The translations under genes and the position numbers were made by a program. A DNA stretch of 64,000 bases from Ceratothoa steindachneri. Its lineage: Eukaryota; Arthropoda; Malacostraca; Isopoda; Cymothoidae. This document shows, piece after piece, positions 15,168-25,101 of this stretch. The stretch lies in assembly GCA_963969495.1 (NCBI GenBank), contig OZ018324.1:141294355-141358354 (forward strand), in the 5' to 3' direction. The notes beneath the pieces are model-generated. The model worked only from the letters and a program-made list of their open reading frames with translations, was not told the origin of the DNA and searched no databases. The first letter of the stretch is position 1; every line of letters starts with the position of its first letter.

Positions 15168-16620
15168 ATGGCCCTCAAACAAAGGCAACCCTACCTCACT
15201 TTCACCAACTATCCTCTACCACTATCTAAATCTTCCACTTTCCAGTACACCAAATACTACACCAAAACACGCCCCTGGTCCCTCCGGGCTTCCAACTACA
15301 CTAATACACAACCTCCCATCAAACATATACCACAAAATTACACACGTATTTAACGCCTCAATAGCCTCAGGCCACTTCCCCCAAATTTTTAAATTCTCTT
15401 CACAACACACTCCTACACAAACTGAACAAAGACCCCAAACAGCCCAACAATTACAGGCCTTTTGCTTTATTAGAGCACCTAGGCAAAATACTCGAACGCA
15501 TGATCAACTGCCGCCTACGGGAATACCTGGAAGAGAAGGACCTATTCTCCCCCACCAATATGGGTTCAGAAGGAGCCTCTCCAATCAGGTGTCGGTGACC
15601 TTCGTTCATGAAAGAATACAAAAAACCCGCCAGATACATTAAAAGACACTCCATCAGCAAGGACGTGGATAAGGCCTTCGATATAGTGTGGCACGAGGGA
15701 CTCCGTTGGAAACTCGCCAACGATACGGAGTTACCTCTTTGCAACAGAAGGCTCCTCTCGCACTACTTAAATGAATCGAGATGCCACATAAAATACAACA
15801 ACACCTTTTCACAACCCTTTACACCACGATCGGGCGTTCCCTTAGGGAGCGTACTGGCACCCACACTATACATCATGTACACAAATGACACTCCACGCCC
15901 ACCCGCAAACTGATGTCACACATACACAGTGTCCCACCCCAATGACGAGACCATTCTCGTTAGTGGCCGCGGACCAGAAGAAATCGCGCTTCAAGCACAA
16001 AGAATACTAGACGCGAAGACAGATTACGAGGATAAATAACTGAATGCCACGAATCTTCAGAAGACACAGATTACACTCTACGGCGCAAGATACCACTTCA
16101 TGCAGAACCTAAAAATCTTCTCACACACACCAGACAGAAACCATCTAAACCCAACAAGGCTCGAATATACACAACATACAAAAATCCTCGGGGTATCTTT
16201 TGACAAGCCCCCTCAGGTTCAATATACATCAGAACATAACACAAGCAAGAGCAACACTTACAAATACATCGCTGCACATGTTCTATCCTGCTGCCAACAC
16301 ACTACAGTTACACCTATATAAAACACTCGTACGACCTATTCTCACGTACACCCACTGTGACTCGTAGCCACTAGTGTCACATGGCAGCAGAAGGCTCAGC
16401 GCATTCGAAACTCCGCTCTGAAGCGCGCTTGCCCTCTCGGTAGTATTCGAGAATGGCCACAATACACGACAACAACAAATTAGCACTCCTCAAAACATAC
16501 GCTCACACCAGACTGACAAAACAACTCGGGGAAACCCGCCAGAGACCAACCTTACACCACACAACATGTAAGAAGGTATGCGATGGTACTGCGGTACCAC
16601 GCGGCCCATGACTACCCACA
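15168..16620 (+). pseudogene. LINE family B, copy 2: 5'-truncated RT
   Basis: Reads into an RT from its fingers (NTPLVPPGFQ near 15,270). It continues through NNYRPFALLEHLGKILERM (about 15,450-15,505), QYGFRRSLSNQVSV (15,558-15,600, another frame) and KAFDIVWHEGLRWKL at about 15,670-15,715. The frame then holds RSGVPLGSVLAPTLYIMYTND (15,830-15,892). The active-site box is degenerate (HPND where YADD is expected, near 15,937). The thumb is at 16,100-16,320 and the C terminus runs to 16,620, alignable with copy B1. It lacks endonuclease and ORF1, the usual 5' truncation of LINEs. The 3' UTR follows. Confidence 0.85.
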
Positions 16621-16880
16621 ACCCATTCCGTTTTTCGCATAAACTAAAGGCATCATGAATAACGCGTTTCTGACCGAGCTGACACGACCGCCTTTCCGAT
16701 CAGCCTCCAACCATCGTCCAGTCACGATCACACCGAGTACAACCTAACTACACCAGGCATCGGTTTCTAGCCACCGACCTATCAACTCCTCCTATCGGTT
16801 CTTAAGTTATTTCCGCAACCTTTCCTCTTCGACTGCCTGTTCGCCTGTGTTACACAGTGATGCCTCTCTGTCCTTTCTAT
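16621..16880 (+). other. LINE family B, copy 2: 3' UTR
   Basis: Alignable with the 3' UTR after copy B1 at 10,792-11,060 (shared GGC-TCATGAATAA, CAGCCTCCAACC-TCGTCCAGTCA, TATTTCCGCAACCTTTCCTC). The similarity ends near 16,860. Confidence 0.6.
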
Positions 16881-17095
16881 ACACAAAATTAATAAATATT
16901 TGCATTTATGATCATTCCCTGAAGATGACATAAATTGTCGAAAGACGTCTAGGAATAAAAAATGTCATTCGTGGATGTTTTTTCTCGCCTTGAAGATGAC
17001 GGTCAACACTTGTAAGAAAGATTAAGAAAATACAAGTTAAAATTAATAACGCTGCCACAACTCGGATCTCCAATAGAACCTGCATACAGCACGGC
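16881..17095. other. Flanking DNA left of the family B LTR element
   Basis: No gene. It carries CTGAAGATGACATAAATTGTC near 16,919 and a second CTTGAAGATGAC near 16,991, reminiscent of hairpin-like 3' ends of some retroelements. I cannot assign it. The last five bases (ACGGC) are the left target-site duplication of the next element. Confidence 0.4.
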
Positions 17096-17336
17096 TGTGA
17101 GGGAATCCCCACGTGGAAGATCTTTAGCAGAAAGGAACTCCCATGTGCAGCAAAAGGCCCGGCTAGGAGTAAAGTGGTGAGCCTACCCCCCCCCCTCCTT
17201 CCACAAGCGGTAGCCTCGAATCGAGTCCCCCACGATTCACCTTTATGCGGGCTAAAATAGCTCTGCGAGAAGATTCGAGGCCCTTCGAGAGTAGAGATGT
17301 TTCCCGCTAACCCCCAACTCCGGGGAGAGACTCGGA

Positions 17337-17344
17337 TATAAATA
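17337..17344 (+). promoter_or_regulatory. TATA box in the family B LTR
   Basis: TATAAATA within GGATATAAATAACGCTC is conserved in both LTRs (also near 27,878). It is the likely core promoter for element transcription. The start site itself is not determined. Confidence 0.55.
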
Positions 17345-17841
17345 ACGCTCAACTCCTCGGAAGACACACAGAGTTGAGAAGTCTTGCCAGAACAAAGAAG
17401 ATTTCCACATGGTTCCAAGTCAAGTGTTAGCAACAAAGCAAAGTGACAGCTGGACTATTTTGTGTATTTGGAATTAGCCCCAGCCAGGAGGTAATTCCAC
17501 TGAAAGATCGCCCCGAGTGAATTTCCCGACTTCTTTTATGAACTCCTGTCGAAGCGTAACTCATTTCGGGTAGCCGAAATACTCTCCCCTGGACCGGAAG
17601 TTACCCCCCCCCCTTCTCCTTGCTTTTGGAGAACCCTCATCACTCCAACCTCCTGCTTTGAAGTTCGAGCGGCCTCACTTCAAGAGCAGAAGACATCCGT
17701 AAGCCAACCCCCCTCCCCCCTTCAGTAACCCAATTGAGTTAATCTCCCCCCCCCCCTTCCTTCGTTTATTGATGTGATTTTGGCCCGTTAATTCTCTGAG
17801 GTAATTTTACCCCTCAATTCTCTTATTAATTTTTTTGTGTA

Positions 17842-17847
17842 AATAAA
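17842..17847 (+). promoter_or_regulatory. Polyadenylation signal in the family B LTR
   Basis: AATAAA followed by ATTCTATTTTTATACATGTG, conserved in the 3' LTR at 28,373-28,378. It lies about 200 bases before the LTR end and is a plausible poly(A) signal. Confidence 0.5.
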
Positions 17848-18044
17848 ATTCTATTTTTATACATGTGTCTTTAAATAACCTTGAACTTTGCCATTGTCCA
17901 TAATTTGCCTGATCTCGTTTCACTCTCTCGTTACTCAGCCCGTCTGAACGGGTGGTTTTGCGTCCCTTTTGTCGGTTCGCTTTCAAGTTATTGGTCCTCT
18001 CTCATAAATATAATATGGTATTGATAAAATGTTATGTCATACCA

Positions 18045-18057
<13 letters not shown>

Positions 18058-18105
<48 letters not shown>
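18058..18105. repeat. TA microsatellite next to the family B 5' LTR
   Basis: Alternating TA directly abutting the LTR end and followed, after a short AT-rich gap, by TGGTGTCAAGTGTG. Family A elements have a TA array in the same place. Confidence 0.9.
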
Positions 18106-18109
<4 letters not shown>

Positions 18110-18126
18110 TACATATAATATAATTC

Positions 18127-18145
18127 TGGTGTCAAGTGTGTTGGG
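18127..18145 (+). promoter_or_regulatory. Putative primer-binding site, family B
   Basis: TGGTGTCAAGTGTGTTGGG begins with TGG, the complement of a tRNA 3' CCA. It matches the family A motif TGGTATCAAGTGTGTAAGG at 20,417. It lies about 70 bases past the LTR end, beyond the TA array. A primer tRNA could not be identified. Confidence 0.45.
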
Positions 18146-18561
18146 TATTTAAGAACCCATGTTATTTTAATTTCGACATTAGAAATTTTCTCGTTATTCA
18201 CTTACAAACCTTTTATTTAATTTTTGTATTGTACTGGCAGAAGGCAAGTTCAAGTTATTTGAAGAGCAGTGGAACGTAATCTATTTAGATTTTGTGGTGG
18301 ACCCCAGGTGATTAATTTTTTTTTATTGTGTTAGAATTTTAGAGAATCTCCTGGTTATGAATCCAAAAGAGTTAAGGTCTTTGGTGTCCTAATTCCGGTA
18401 GGACCAATTTAATTTTTTTCCTGCTTAGAAACAGCAGAGGTAGGTAGCTGTATCTTATTTTTTTGGAATCAAGGCCTTCACGAATATTCAAGTATTCGTT
18501 TCGCGTGAGTAGTGTCCTAGCTCGTTCGCGTATCAGTGTTCCCTCAGTTACCTGCGTAAAA

Positions 18562-19015
18562 ATGTCAGTCTTCGAAAAATTCAAGAGTCAGGGTGAAATG
18601 GTTAGTCTTTAGGGCAAAGACCTGCTAAATTACGTACAGGAAGAAGAGATGAACGAACGTTTACAGCGAAGGGAATTCGAGATGGAGAAGAACAAACTGA
18701 AGATGGAGGAGAACAAACTGAAGCTGGAGATGGAGGAGAAAAACTGAAGATGGAGATGAAGGAGAACAAACTGAAAATGGAGATGGAAGAACGTGACCAA
18801 ATTAGGCAGCATGAGCTGGAAATGAGCCGAAATCAAATGGATTCTCAGTCCATCGGGGAAAATTCCCCAAACTCCTTCAGTCCACCTTTCCGCTTTTAAT
18901 GATGGAGAGGACTTTGAGTCATTTTTGTCCTATTTTGAGAGAATCTTTCAGATCAATAGATGGAATCTCGAAAATGTTGGCGTCGCTCGCTTACTTCTCC
19001 TTCTAAATGCCAAGC
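18562..19015 (+). pseudogene. Family B gag, 5' part
   Basis: The ATG at 18,562 opens MSVFEKFKSQGEMVSL, then TAG at 18,610-18,612. A charged coiled-coil segment made of repeated KLKMEEN-type units follows (18,690-18,790), with a frame change. The text then reads FNDGEDFESFLSYFERIFQI near 18,895-18,954, the start of the SCAN-like core shared with families A and C. It is cut at 19,015 by the family A insertion. Continuation is at about 25,975, after a deletion. Confidence 0.8.
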
Positions 19016-20327
19016 TGTGATAGAACGGTTTGAGGCCGCTTAATTTCAACCACTATCACATATTGTTTAGAAACACGTTGCTACCCACGTACATCTTCGC
19101 CTTTTTGCCGGGCCGGGCACGTTATCGTCCCACCCGAGTCAATATTTAACCAAGGAGGTTCATCCCCCATCCCCCGTTTCGCCCCATGCGTCGACCTCGC
19201 CAGATTGAGTTATGCTGTGGCAGATAAGGTATTGTTTTCATGGCACCGCTGGGCATTGCCTCGAAGCCCCCACTTCATTGTCCTCTACGCCAAGGGGATG
19301 GCTCAACTATTTATATAAAAACTTTACCAATAAGAGCAGATTGAGATGCAGATTATCCTCGCGAGACATCCCGCCGATCCGGTCTCACCTTGTGCACCAA
19401 GGCCCTCTACCTCAAGATCCACTATTTTGTCCAGAAGAGGACAATATCTCTTGAGTGGCAAGGTTCGAGCCTTCAAGACGCCAAGTCCACAAGGCCTCCC
19501 CTGTTGTTCAGAAAGAGAACAACGTTAGAACAGCCATTGTTATTTGAGCCCGTGAACAAGAGACGGTTCTCACCCTCCCCCCCCGTTGTTCAGAAAGAGA
19601 ATAACATTTGAACAGCCATTGTTCTTTGAGCCCGTTGACAAAAAACGGTTCTCACCCTCCCCCCCCCCTGTTGTTCAGAAAGAGAACAACGTTAGAACAG
19701 CCATTGTTCTTTGAGCACGTAGACAAGAGACGGTTCTCACCCCCCTGTTGTTCAGAAGAGAGCAACGTAAAACAGCCATTGTTCTTCAAGCCCGTTCGTC
19801 AAGAAACGGTTCTCATTCCCAAGACGTTACGTCAGGATCATTTAATCCCCCCCCCCTTCGGCTGAAACTCGCCAGCGGACCGAAGATTCCTTCGCGTCGC
19901 CTTCCTCTGCACAACAAATTTTAATTACGTAAGCTGAAATTTACCTTTGAGTATTTGACCTTTTTGTCAACCCTATCCTGTGCTTTAAATGGTTTAGCGA
20001 ACCATCCCATCCCTTTAATTTTTATTTGTTTACCTTTTTTAATCTCTCCAAAATCTTAATCCTCGGATTAGCCAGATATTCCCACGGACCTTTTTATTCT
20101 CTGTTTATGTGAACATTTTCCGTTTTGTGTGTTGTTGATAGTATAATTGATAAAACTCTATTTTTATTAATGATAGCCATATTATTATCCTTGAACTCAG
20201 TTCCACTTCTCAAGCATATTGAAGATAAATAACATCGGTCAACCAGATAACCACGCACTCTAAATATTATTGAATAGTTTCCTCAACGAATAGTTATATA
20301 TGGTATATCGTCGAGAGTCCATTCTAC

Positions 20328-20331
<4 letters not shown>
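19016..20331 (+). repeat. Family A 5' LTR, copy 1
   Basis: 1316 bases, TGTGATAGAACGG to CTACGACA. Both ends match the solo LTR at 42,115-43,378 and the LTRs of copy 2, whose limits are proved by target-site duplications. A TATA-like TATATAAA (19,312-19,319) is seen in this copy. AT-rich text near 20,147 (ATAAAACTCTATTTTTATTA) corresponds to the AATAAA-containing poly(A) region of copy 2. Confidence 0.9.
19501..19838 (+). repeat. Subrepeat array in the family A LTR, copy 1
   Basis: Four units of about 80 bases, each reading GTTGTTCAGAAAGAGAACAAC, then AGAACAGCCATTGTTCT, then GAGACGGTTCTCACCC and a C run. Two inverted repeats recur in each unit: GTTGTTC...GAACAAC and AGAACA-N5-TGTTCT. The same units occur four times in each LTR of copy 2 and five times in the solo LTR. 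Confidence 0.85.
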
Positions 20332-20397
<66 letters not shown>

Positions 20398-20401
20398 TAT
20401 A
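20332..20401. repeat. TA microsatellite next to the family A 5' LTR, copy 1
   Basis: TA repeat starting at the exact LTR end (CTACGACA, then TATATA). It ends in ATACATATATATACATAC before the putative primer-binding site. Confidence 0.9.
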
Positions 20402-20416
20402 CATACAATTTTAATT

Positions 20417-20435
20417 TGGTATCAAGTGTGTAAGG
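20417..20435 (+). promoter_or_regulatory. Putative primer-binding site, family A copy 1
   Basis: TGGTATCAAGTGTGTAAGG, similar to the family B site at 18,127 and to TGGTATGAGGTGTGTAAGG at 57,558 in copy 2. It lies about 85 bases from the LTR end, unusually far, with the TA array between. Confidence 0.45.
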
Positions 20436-20757
20436 TTTATCGCTATATCTTTGCAAACACTAGGGTCAGTCTAGTAAAGCATAGTGTTATTCGTTATAAG
20501 AATAGAGTATATTAGTTCCATTTTGTTTTAACGATTGCTATCCCCTTTTTTGAAACTTAAGGAGCTGGAGTAGCTCAAGGAACTGTTATGATAATTTGTT
20601 TGCGTTTTTTTTGTATGAGTTTAGTCATTGGTTATCAGATCGAGAAACCAATTACGAATTGGTCAGTGCCCATATTTAGGTAGGCTAATTCTTTAGAAGG
20701 CATAATTCTTATTTCAAGGAATTTAGTTGGTTGACTATTGTGCCCCCAAGTGCAAAT

Positions 20758-21890
20758 ATGACTCAGTTCGAAATCTTCAAAGCGCAAGGAGAATACTTGG
20801 GTCTTTCCGGAAGAAAATTAATTGAGTACATTCAAGAGGAGCAAAGAAAAGAACGAGAAGAAAAAGAAAAAGAAAGTGAAAGAGAAATCCAACGAGAAGA
20901 AAGAGAAAGAGAAATCCAACGAGAAGAAATAGACAGAGAAATCCAACGAGAAGAAAGAGAAAGAGAAATTCAACAACAAGAAAAAGAAAGAGAAAGAGAG
21001 CAACGGAAAAGACAAGCTGAGCTTTACCATCAGATTGAAATAGCTCGTGTATAAGCCGAAATACAATCAGTTAGTTCACGTTCAGAAGCCCCACCCAATC
21101 TCCCACTTAAGCTCCCCAATTTCAGGGATGGAGAGGATTTCGGAGAATTTTTAGCCCACTTCGAAAAGTTCCTAGAAATTAATAACATGGATCTGGAGGC
21201 TGAAGGTGTAGTCAGATTATTTCCACTGTCAAATTGTAAATTGCGCGAGATTTTCATATCTTTACCATCTGAATGTACAATTAACTACAGCCCCTTAAAA
21301 GGTGAGTTATTGGCCGCTCATAATATGATTCCCGATTTCTACCGACAAGAATTTTAAGGAGGTCGTATTAAACCCGGACAGACGTTCCGTCAATTCGGAT
21401 ACATTCTTCAGAGGAATTTTAAATTCTGGTTAGAATCCTCAAAGGTTGATCCGAACTACGAGTCCTTAACAGACTTCGTGTTGCGGGATCAATTTTTAGG
21501 GTCTCTCCCGACGGAGATCCGCACGTTCGTCAAGGATCGTCGGTGCCAGACCTTTAAAGGGTGTACCGAAGAAGCGGATGTCTATGCCGCAAGCCACAGT
21601 TTATACCCCAAGGAGAATCAAACTTCTCACCAACCCCCTAACCAGGAAATAAGGAAGGACTCGCACCCCTTCCCAGGAAAGCTGACGAAGTTTCCGGGCA
21701 CCGTAAAACCCCAAAACTTCTTTCCACCAAACCTTTCGTTAAGATTTCTCCTTTATCACTCTTCCCGAAGCGACCAATTATATGCATCACCTGTGGTGTG
21801 GAAAACCACAACAGTTGGAATTGCCCCCCAAATTCTAGGCTTAAAAGTTGACCAGCCCACCAAGTTTATCAGATTAATGCCCCCAGGCTT
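20758..21890 (+). pseudogene. Family A gag, copy 1
   Basis: I chose the ATG at 20,758 (MTQFEIFKAQGEYLGLSG) because copy 2 starts identically at 57,901; the open frame extends further up only from a TTG. Residues about 30-95 are a charged coiled coil built from repeated REIQREER units. A TAA at 21,052 stands where copy 2 has CAA. After it come LPNFRDGEDFGEFLAHFEKF and a SCAN-like core, with another TAA at 21,355-21,357. DFVLRDQFLGSLPTEIRTFV and EEADVYAASHSLYPKE follow. A perfect CCHC knuckle (CITCGVENHNSWNC, 21,783-21,824) is in a different frame, so there is also a frameshift. Gag would form the particle and bind RNA. Confidence 0.9.
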
Positions 21891-21895
21891 CCCTG

Positions 21896-22519
21896 GTGGT
21901 GCAGACCCAAGCAGCAACTTCTCCCCCTCCGTCAGGCCACCAGGTAAATATTATTTTTGACAAAATTTCACTAGGAACTTTGAAATTTGAGGAGGGCAGC
22001 GTGAACGGCTGCCAAGTATCGACTCTCGTCAGAGACACAGGGTGCACGTGTTTCATCGTATCCGACGAGCTCCTCACCCCAGTAGACCCTAACCACGAAA
22101 AATTTGCGGTGGTACATGACTACCTTGGGCGGGCGAACCAATTCCCCGTCGTTAGATGTTACCTGCAGTGTCAATATTATGATGACTGGGCTGAAGTCAT
22201 TTCTGCACCCATAAAATTCAGTTCCGTACTTATAGGACAGAGCCCTCAAGTTAGCTCCGACCCTGTGTCCCAGGCCGTCCTTACTCGAGGTCAAGCTAAG
22301 AAGGAAGCCCAGAAGTCCGTCCCCATCAGAACCCCGATACCGTCCGAATTCTTGGAGATCCTTAACCAGGACTTTAGGACGGCACAAAAGGAGTGTGAAG
22401 CACTAACACCCTTATGGGATAAGGCCCAAAACAAGGACACGGATGATCCAAGGACACGGATGACAGTAATAACGCTGTTACTACTGTCCTCTGCCTTCCA
22501 CGATCCCATGTCCCTATAG
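21896..22519 (+). pseudogene. Family A aspartic protease, copy 1
   Basis: Open frame of 207 codons. DTGC (Asp codon 22,034-22,036) with preceding VSTLV and following CFIVSDELL is the catalytic DTG motif of retropepsins. Residues 60-130 include VVHDYLGRANQFPVVRC and WAEVISAPI, shared with families B and C. It would mature the polyprotein as a dimer. The real start is probably within Gag-Pol rather than the ATG at 21,896. The last 40 residues are likely out of the original frame. The downstream text moves straight into integrase, not RT. Confidence 0.85.
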
Positions 22520-23047
22520 TGCTCAAAGTAGCTCATGACAGCATTTTCTCCGGTCATTTTAGTCATATTGAAACGTGCCAGCGCATTTTAAAATATTTTT
22601 ATTAGCCGGGTGGGGCAGCTGACATCTTAAAGCATTGTCGATCGTGCCATGTGTCTCAAAAGACGTCCGCTAAGGGGTGGGTCAAACCTACTCCCATACA
22701 AAGGGGACCCATTAAACTGAACCTTTCTCTAGAGTGGGCATCCACCTGGTTGGCCCTATCCGCCCCCCTTCAAGCCAAGGGCACAGCTACATTTTTACCT
22801 TAGTAGATTTTGCTACCCGTTTTTCCGAGGCTGTCCCCCTTCGCCGAATCGATAGTATTTCTTGCGCCGAGGCCCTCATTTCCATCTTTTCAAGGGTAGG
22901 CGTCCCCAGGAAAATACTCTCCGATAAGGCTGACAATTCACCTCTGAGTTGAAGGAGTACGTAGGGAAGCTGCTCATGGTAAGGCCCCTTTTTACCACCC
23001 CCTCCCGGCCACAGACAATAGGGATGTCCTAGAAATTAAATGGAAAT
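22516..23047 (+). pseudogene. Family A integrase: zinc-binding and core domains, copy 1
   Basis: The HHCC zinc domain has His codons at 22,534 and 22,555 and Cys codons at 22,636 and 22,645 (CRSC). The DDE core is partly open at 22,734-22,952: HLVGPIRPPSSQGHSYIFTL, VDFATRFSEAVPL, RVGVPRKILSD. The first catalytic Asp of the usual D-I-V-G-P block is replaced by His (IHLVGP), and the second is present in LSD. The catalytic Glu region near 23,030 reads RPQTIGMS then TAG, then KLNGNLKS, so Glu is replaced by a stop. The enzyme would insert cDNA; this copy is dead. Its position before RT is unusual for Ty3/Gypsy. Confidence 0.85.
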
Positions 23048-24169
23048 TTGAAATCCATTATTAAGAAGATCTGTGCCAAGCAGCCCCGCGAATGGCACCG
23101 ATATCTCCCGGTCGCCCTATTCACATATCGGGAAATTCCTCACCGTACATTAGGCTTCACACCGTTCGAGCTCCTTTATGAACGTAATGTACGAGGAACG
23201 CTCTTTAATTTGAAGGAGTGGTTAATCAAGCCCCAACTGGATCAAGAACTGCAGTCATCCTACGCCTATGTCTTGGATCTACGCCAGAGGCTCGAGAAAT
23301 GCGCAAACATCGCCTATGAAAATGCCGATGTCAATTTGGAAAAATACAAAACCTATTTTGATGTCAGGTCCGAAGATCGTAAATTTAAGCCCAGTGATGA
23401 AGTACTCCTGCTCCTTCTCACAGCCAGTAATAAATTACTGAGCCAATGGAAAGGTCCATACTCTGTCCGCGAGGTACGAGGACCGGTAGATTACCTCATT
23501 GGTACCTCAGCAGGCGATAAGCTCTATCACGTCAACTTATTGAAAAAGTACCACCGACGCGCCCATGGAGATACGTTCGTAGCACTGGACGAAACATCGG
23601 CGCTTGAAGAGGATTACCCCGCGGAGTACCTTAATGTAATACAGACAGTGTGCATCCAACCTGATGCTGATCACCCTCTTCCTACCCTACCAGGCAAGTT
23701 TTTTAAACCCTCTGACTTGGATATCTACGCGCAGCTGACACCACATCAAAAGAGTCAGCTACAAGAACTATTATATCAGTTCGACGACGTTATTTCAGAG
23801 AAGCCTGGATGCGCTACTAGTTTCGTGCATGATATTAAATTAACATCCTTAGAACCCGTCCGTTCAAAACCCTATCCCATGCCGATTCATTTACGCCAAG
23901 CTTTTAACGCCGAAGTTGATAATTTAATTAGTTTAGACATAATAGAACCGTCCACCTCTAGTTATTGTTCCCCAATCGTCATGGTCAAGAAACCTGATGG
24001 CTCTTATCGGATGTGCATCGATTTCGGGAAGTTAAATTCAGTAACTGTGTTCGACGCCGAGCCCATCCTGTTGTTAGACCAAGTTCATCTCAGAACTCAA
24101 TTTGTGCAAGCAGTATTATCAAACGCCCCTCCGGCCCGATGTGAAAGCATATACAGCCTTTGCAACTAA
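23048..24169 (+). pseudogene. Family A pol segment: integrase C terminus joined to RT, copy 1
   Basis: One open frame of 373 codons. Residues 1-60 are the end of the integrase core (EWHRYLPVALFTYREIPHRT, TLGFTPFELLYERNVRG). Residues 110-180 are the integrase C-terminal domain, with LSQWKGPYSVREVRGPVDYL (GPY/F motif) and YHVNLLKKYH. Residues 215-260 are a linker. From about 262 the RT begins (VHDIKLTSLEPVRSKPYPMP, DIIEPSTSSYCSPIVMVKKP, GSYRMCIDFGKLN). Having both in one uninterrupted frame shows directly that integrase precedes RT. The frame is lost at about 24,100, before the RT active site. Confidence 0.9.
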
Positions 24170-25101
24170 GAAAGGCTTAATGCAATTTAAACGCCTTCCT
24201 TTTGGCCTCGTGACTGCTTGTAGCAACTATAACCGTCTCAAGAAGGTTGTTAGATGGACTTCCGAATGTATCCTTTTACTTCGATAATTTCTATGTCTCT
24301 ACTCGTGAATGGAGTCACCATTTAACCACCCTATTAGCTCTCTTCGAACGACTGCGCGAAAATGGCCTCACCATTGGCCCCAGCAAATGCCATTTTGCCC
24401 ACGAAACCATAAAATAATTGGGTTTCAAAATAGGACAAAGCCAGTTAGGTCCCCAAGAGGACAAGATTAAGGCAATCGACGACATGCCCCTCCCGAATAC
24501 TAAGAAGCAATTAAGATCATTCCTAGGATCACCTTGTTACTATCGGCCATTTGTCCCGAATTTCACTGCAACTTTGGCGCCCCTCAGCTTCCTTTTAAAA
24601 AAAAATTCCCCCGAGCGTCTACGTTGAAATGATGTCGCTGTTTCCCATTTTAATCAGCTCAAGAGTAAGCTCATTTCTGCCCCCATTTTAAAGTTGCGTA
24701 ACCCGGAAAAATCCTTTCGGATTAAGACCGACGCGAGCAACGAGGCCATTGGAGGTGTACTCTTTCAATATGAGGATGACGGAATGAGTCATCCAGTTCA
24801 ATATGCTAGTCGCCAATTATTACCACGCAAAAAGAGATATGCCACTATAGAGAAGGAAGCTCTATCAATTATCTAGGTTATAGACAAATTTAAAATATAC
24901 TTGCTAGGAAAAGAATTTCAGATAGGAACTGACCACCGACCGTTGGCCTATATTCGGAATGTACGATACTCCAACGGCCGAATTATGCGCTGGAGTTTAC
25001 TCTTGCAAAAGTATCAATTTAAGATAAATTATATAAAAGGTTCCGATAACGAGGTTGCTGACGCACTCAGTAGGAATGCGTTACCAAATAGTGTAGATTA
25101 A
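24102..25101 (+). pseudogene. Family A RT end and RNase H, copy 1
   Basis: Continues RT in shifted frames: KGLMQFKRLPFGLVTACSNY (24,170-24,230), the active-site box YFDNF (usual F/Y-x-D-D, second Asp changed to Asn) near 24,281, then RENGLTIGPSKCHFAHETIK. Stops are at 24,415 and 24,625. The connection reads KKQLRSFLGS. RNase H follows with IKTDASNEAIGGVLF (24,721-24,765), a stop at 24,874, TDHRPLAYIR (24,931-24,960) and the end NEVADALSRNALPNSVD, stop at 25,099-25,101. No integrase or other coding sequence follows before the LTR, so RNase H is the last domain of pol. Confidence 0.88.

Larger units (their letters stand above)
17096..18057 (+). repeat. Family B 5' LTR
   Basis: About 962 bases. 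It starts TGTGAGGG, as does the 3' copy at 27,668. The last bases (ACCACGA) run directly into a TA microsatellite, so the terminal CA seen in the 3' LTR is not distinguishable. Compared with the 3' LTR it carries an extra GGCTAGGAGTAAAGTGGTGA segment near 17,160 and other small differences. Long C runs occur at 17,188-17,197, 17,606-17,614 and 17,747-17,757. Confidence 0.9.

Noticed and set aside
16912..17436. 174-codon minus-strand open frame across the start of the family B LTR
   Set aside because: It crosses the proven LTR boundary at 17,096 and has no recognisable domain, so it is a chance frame.
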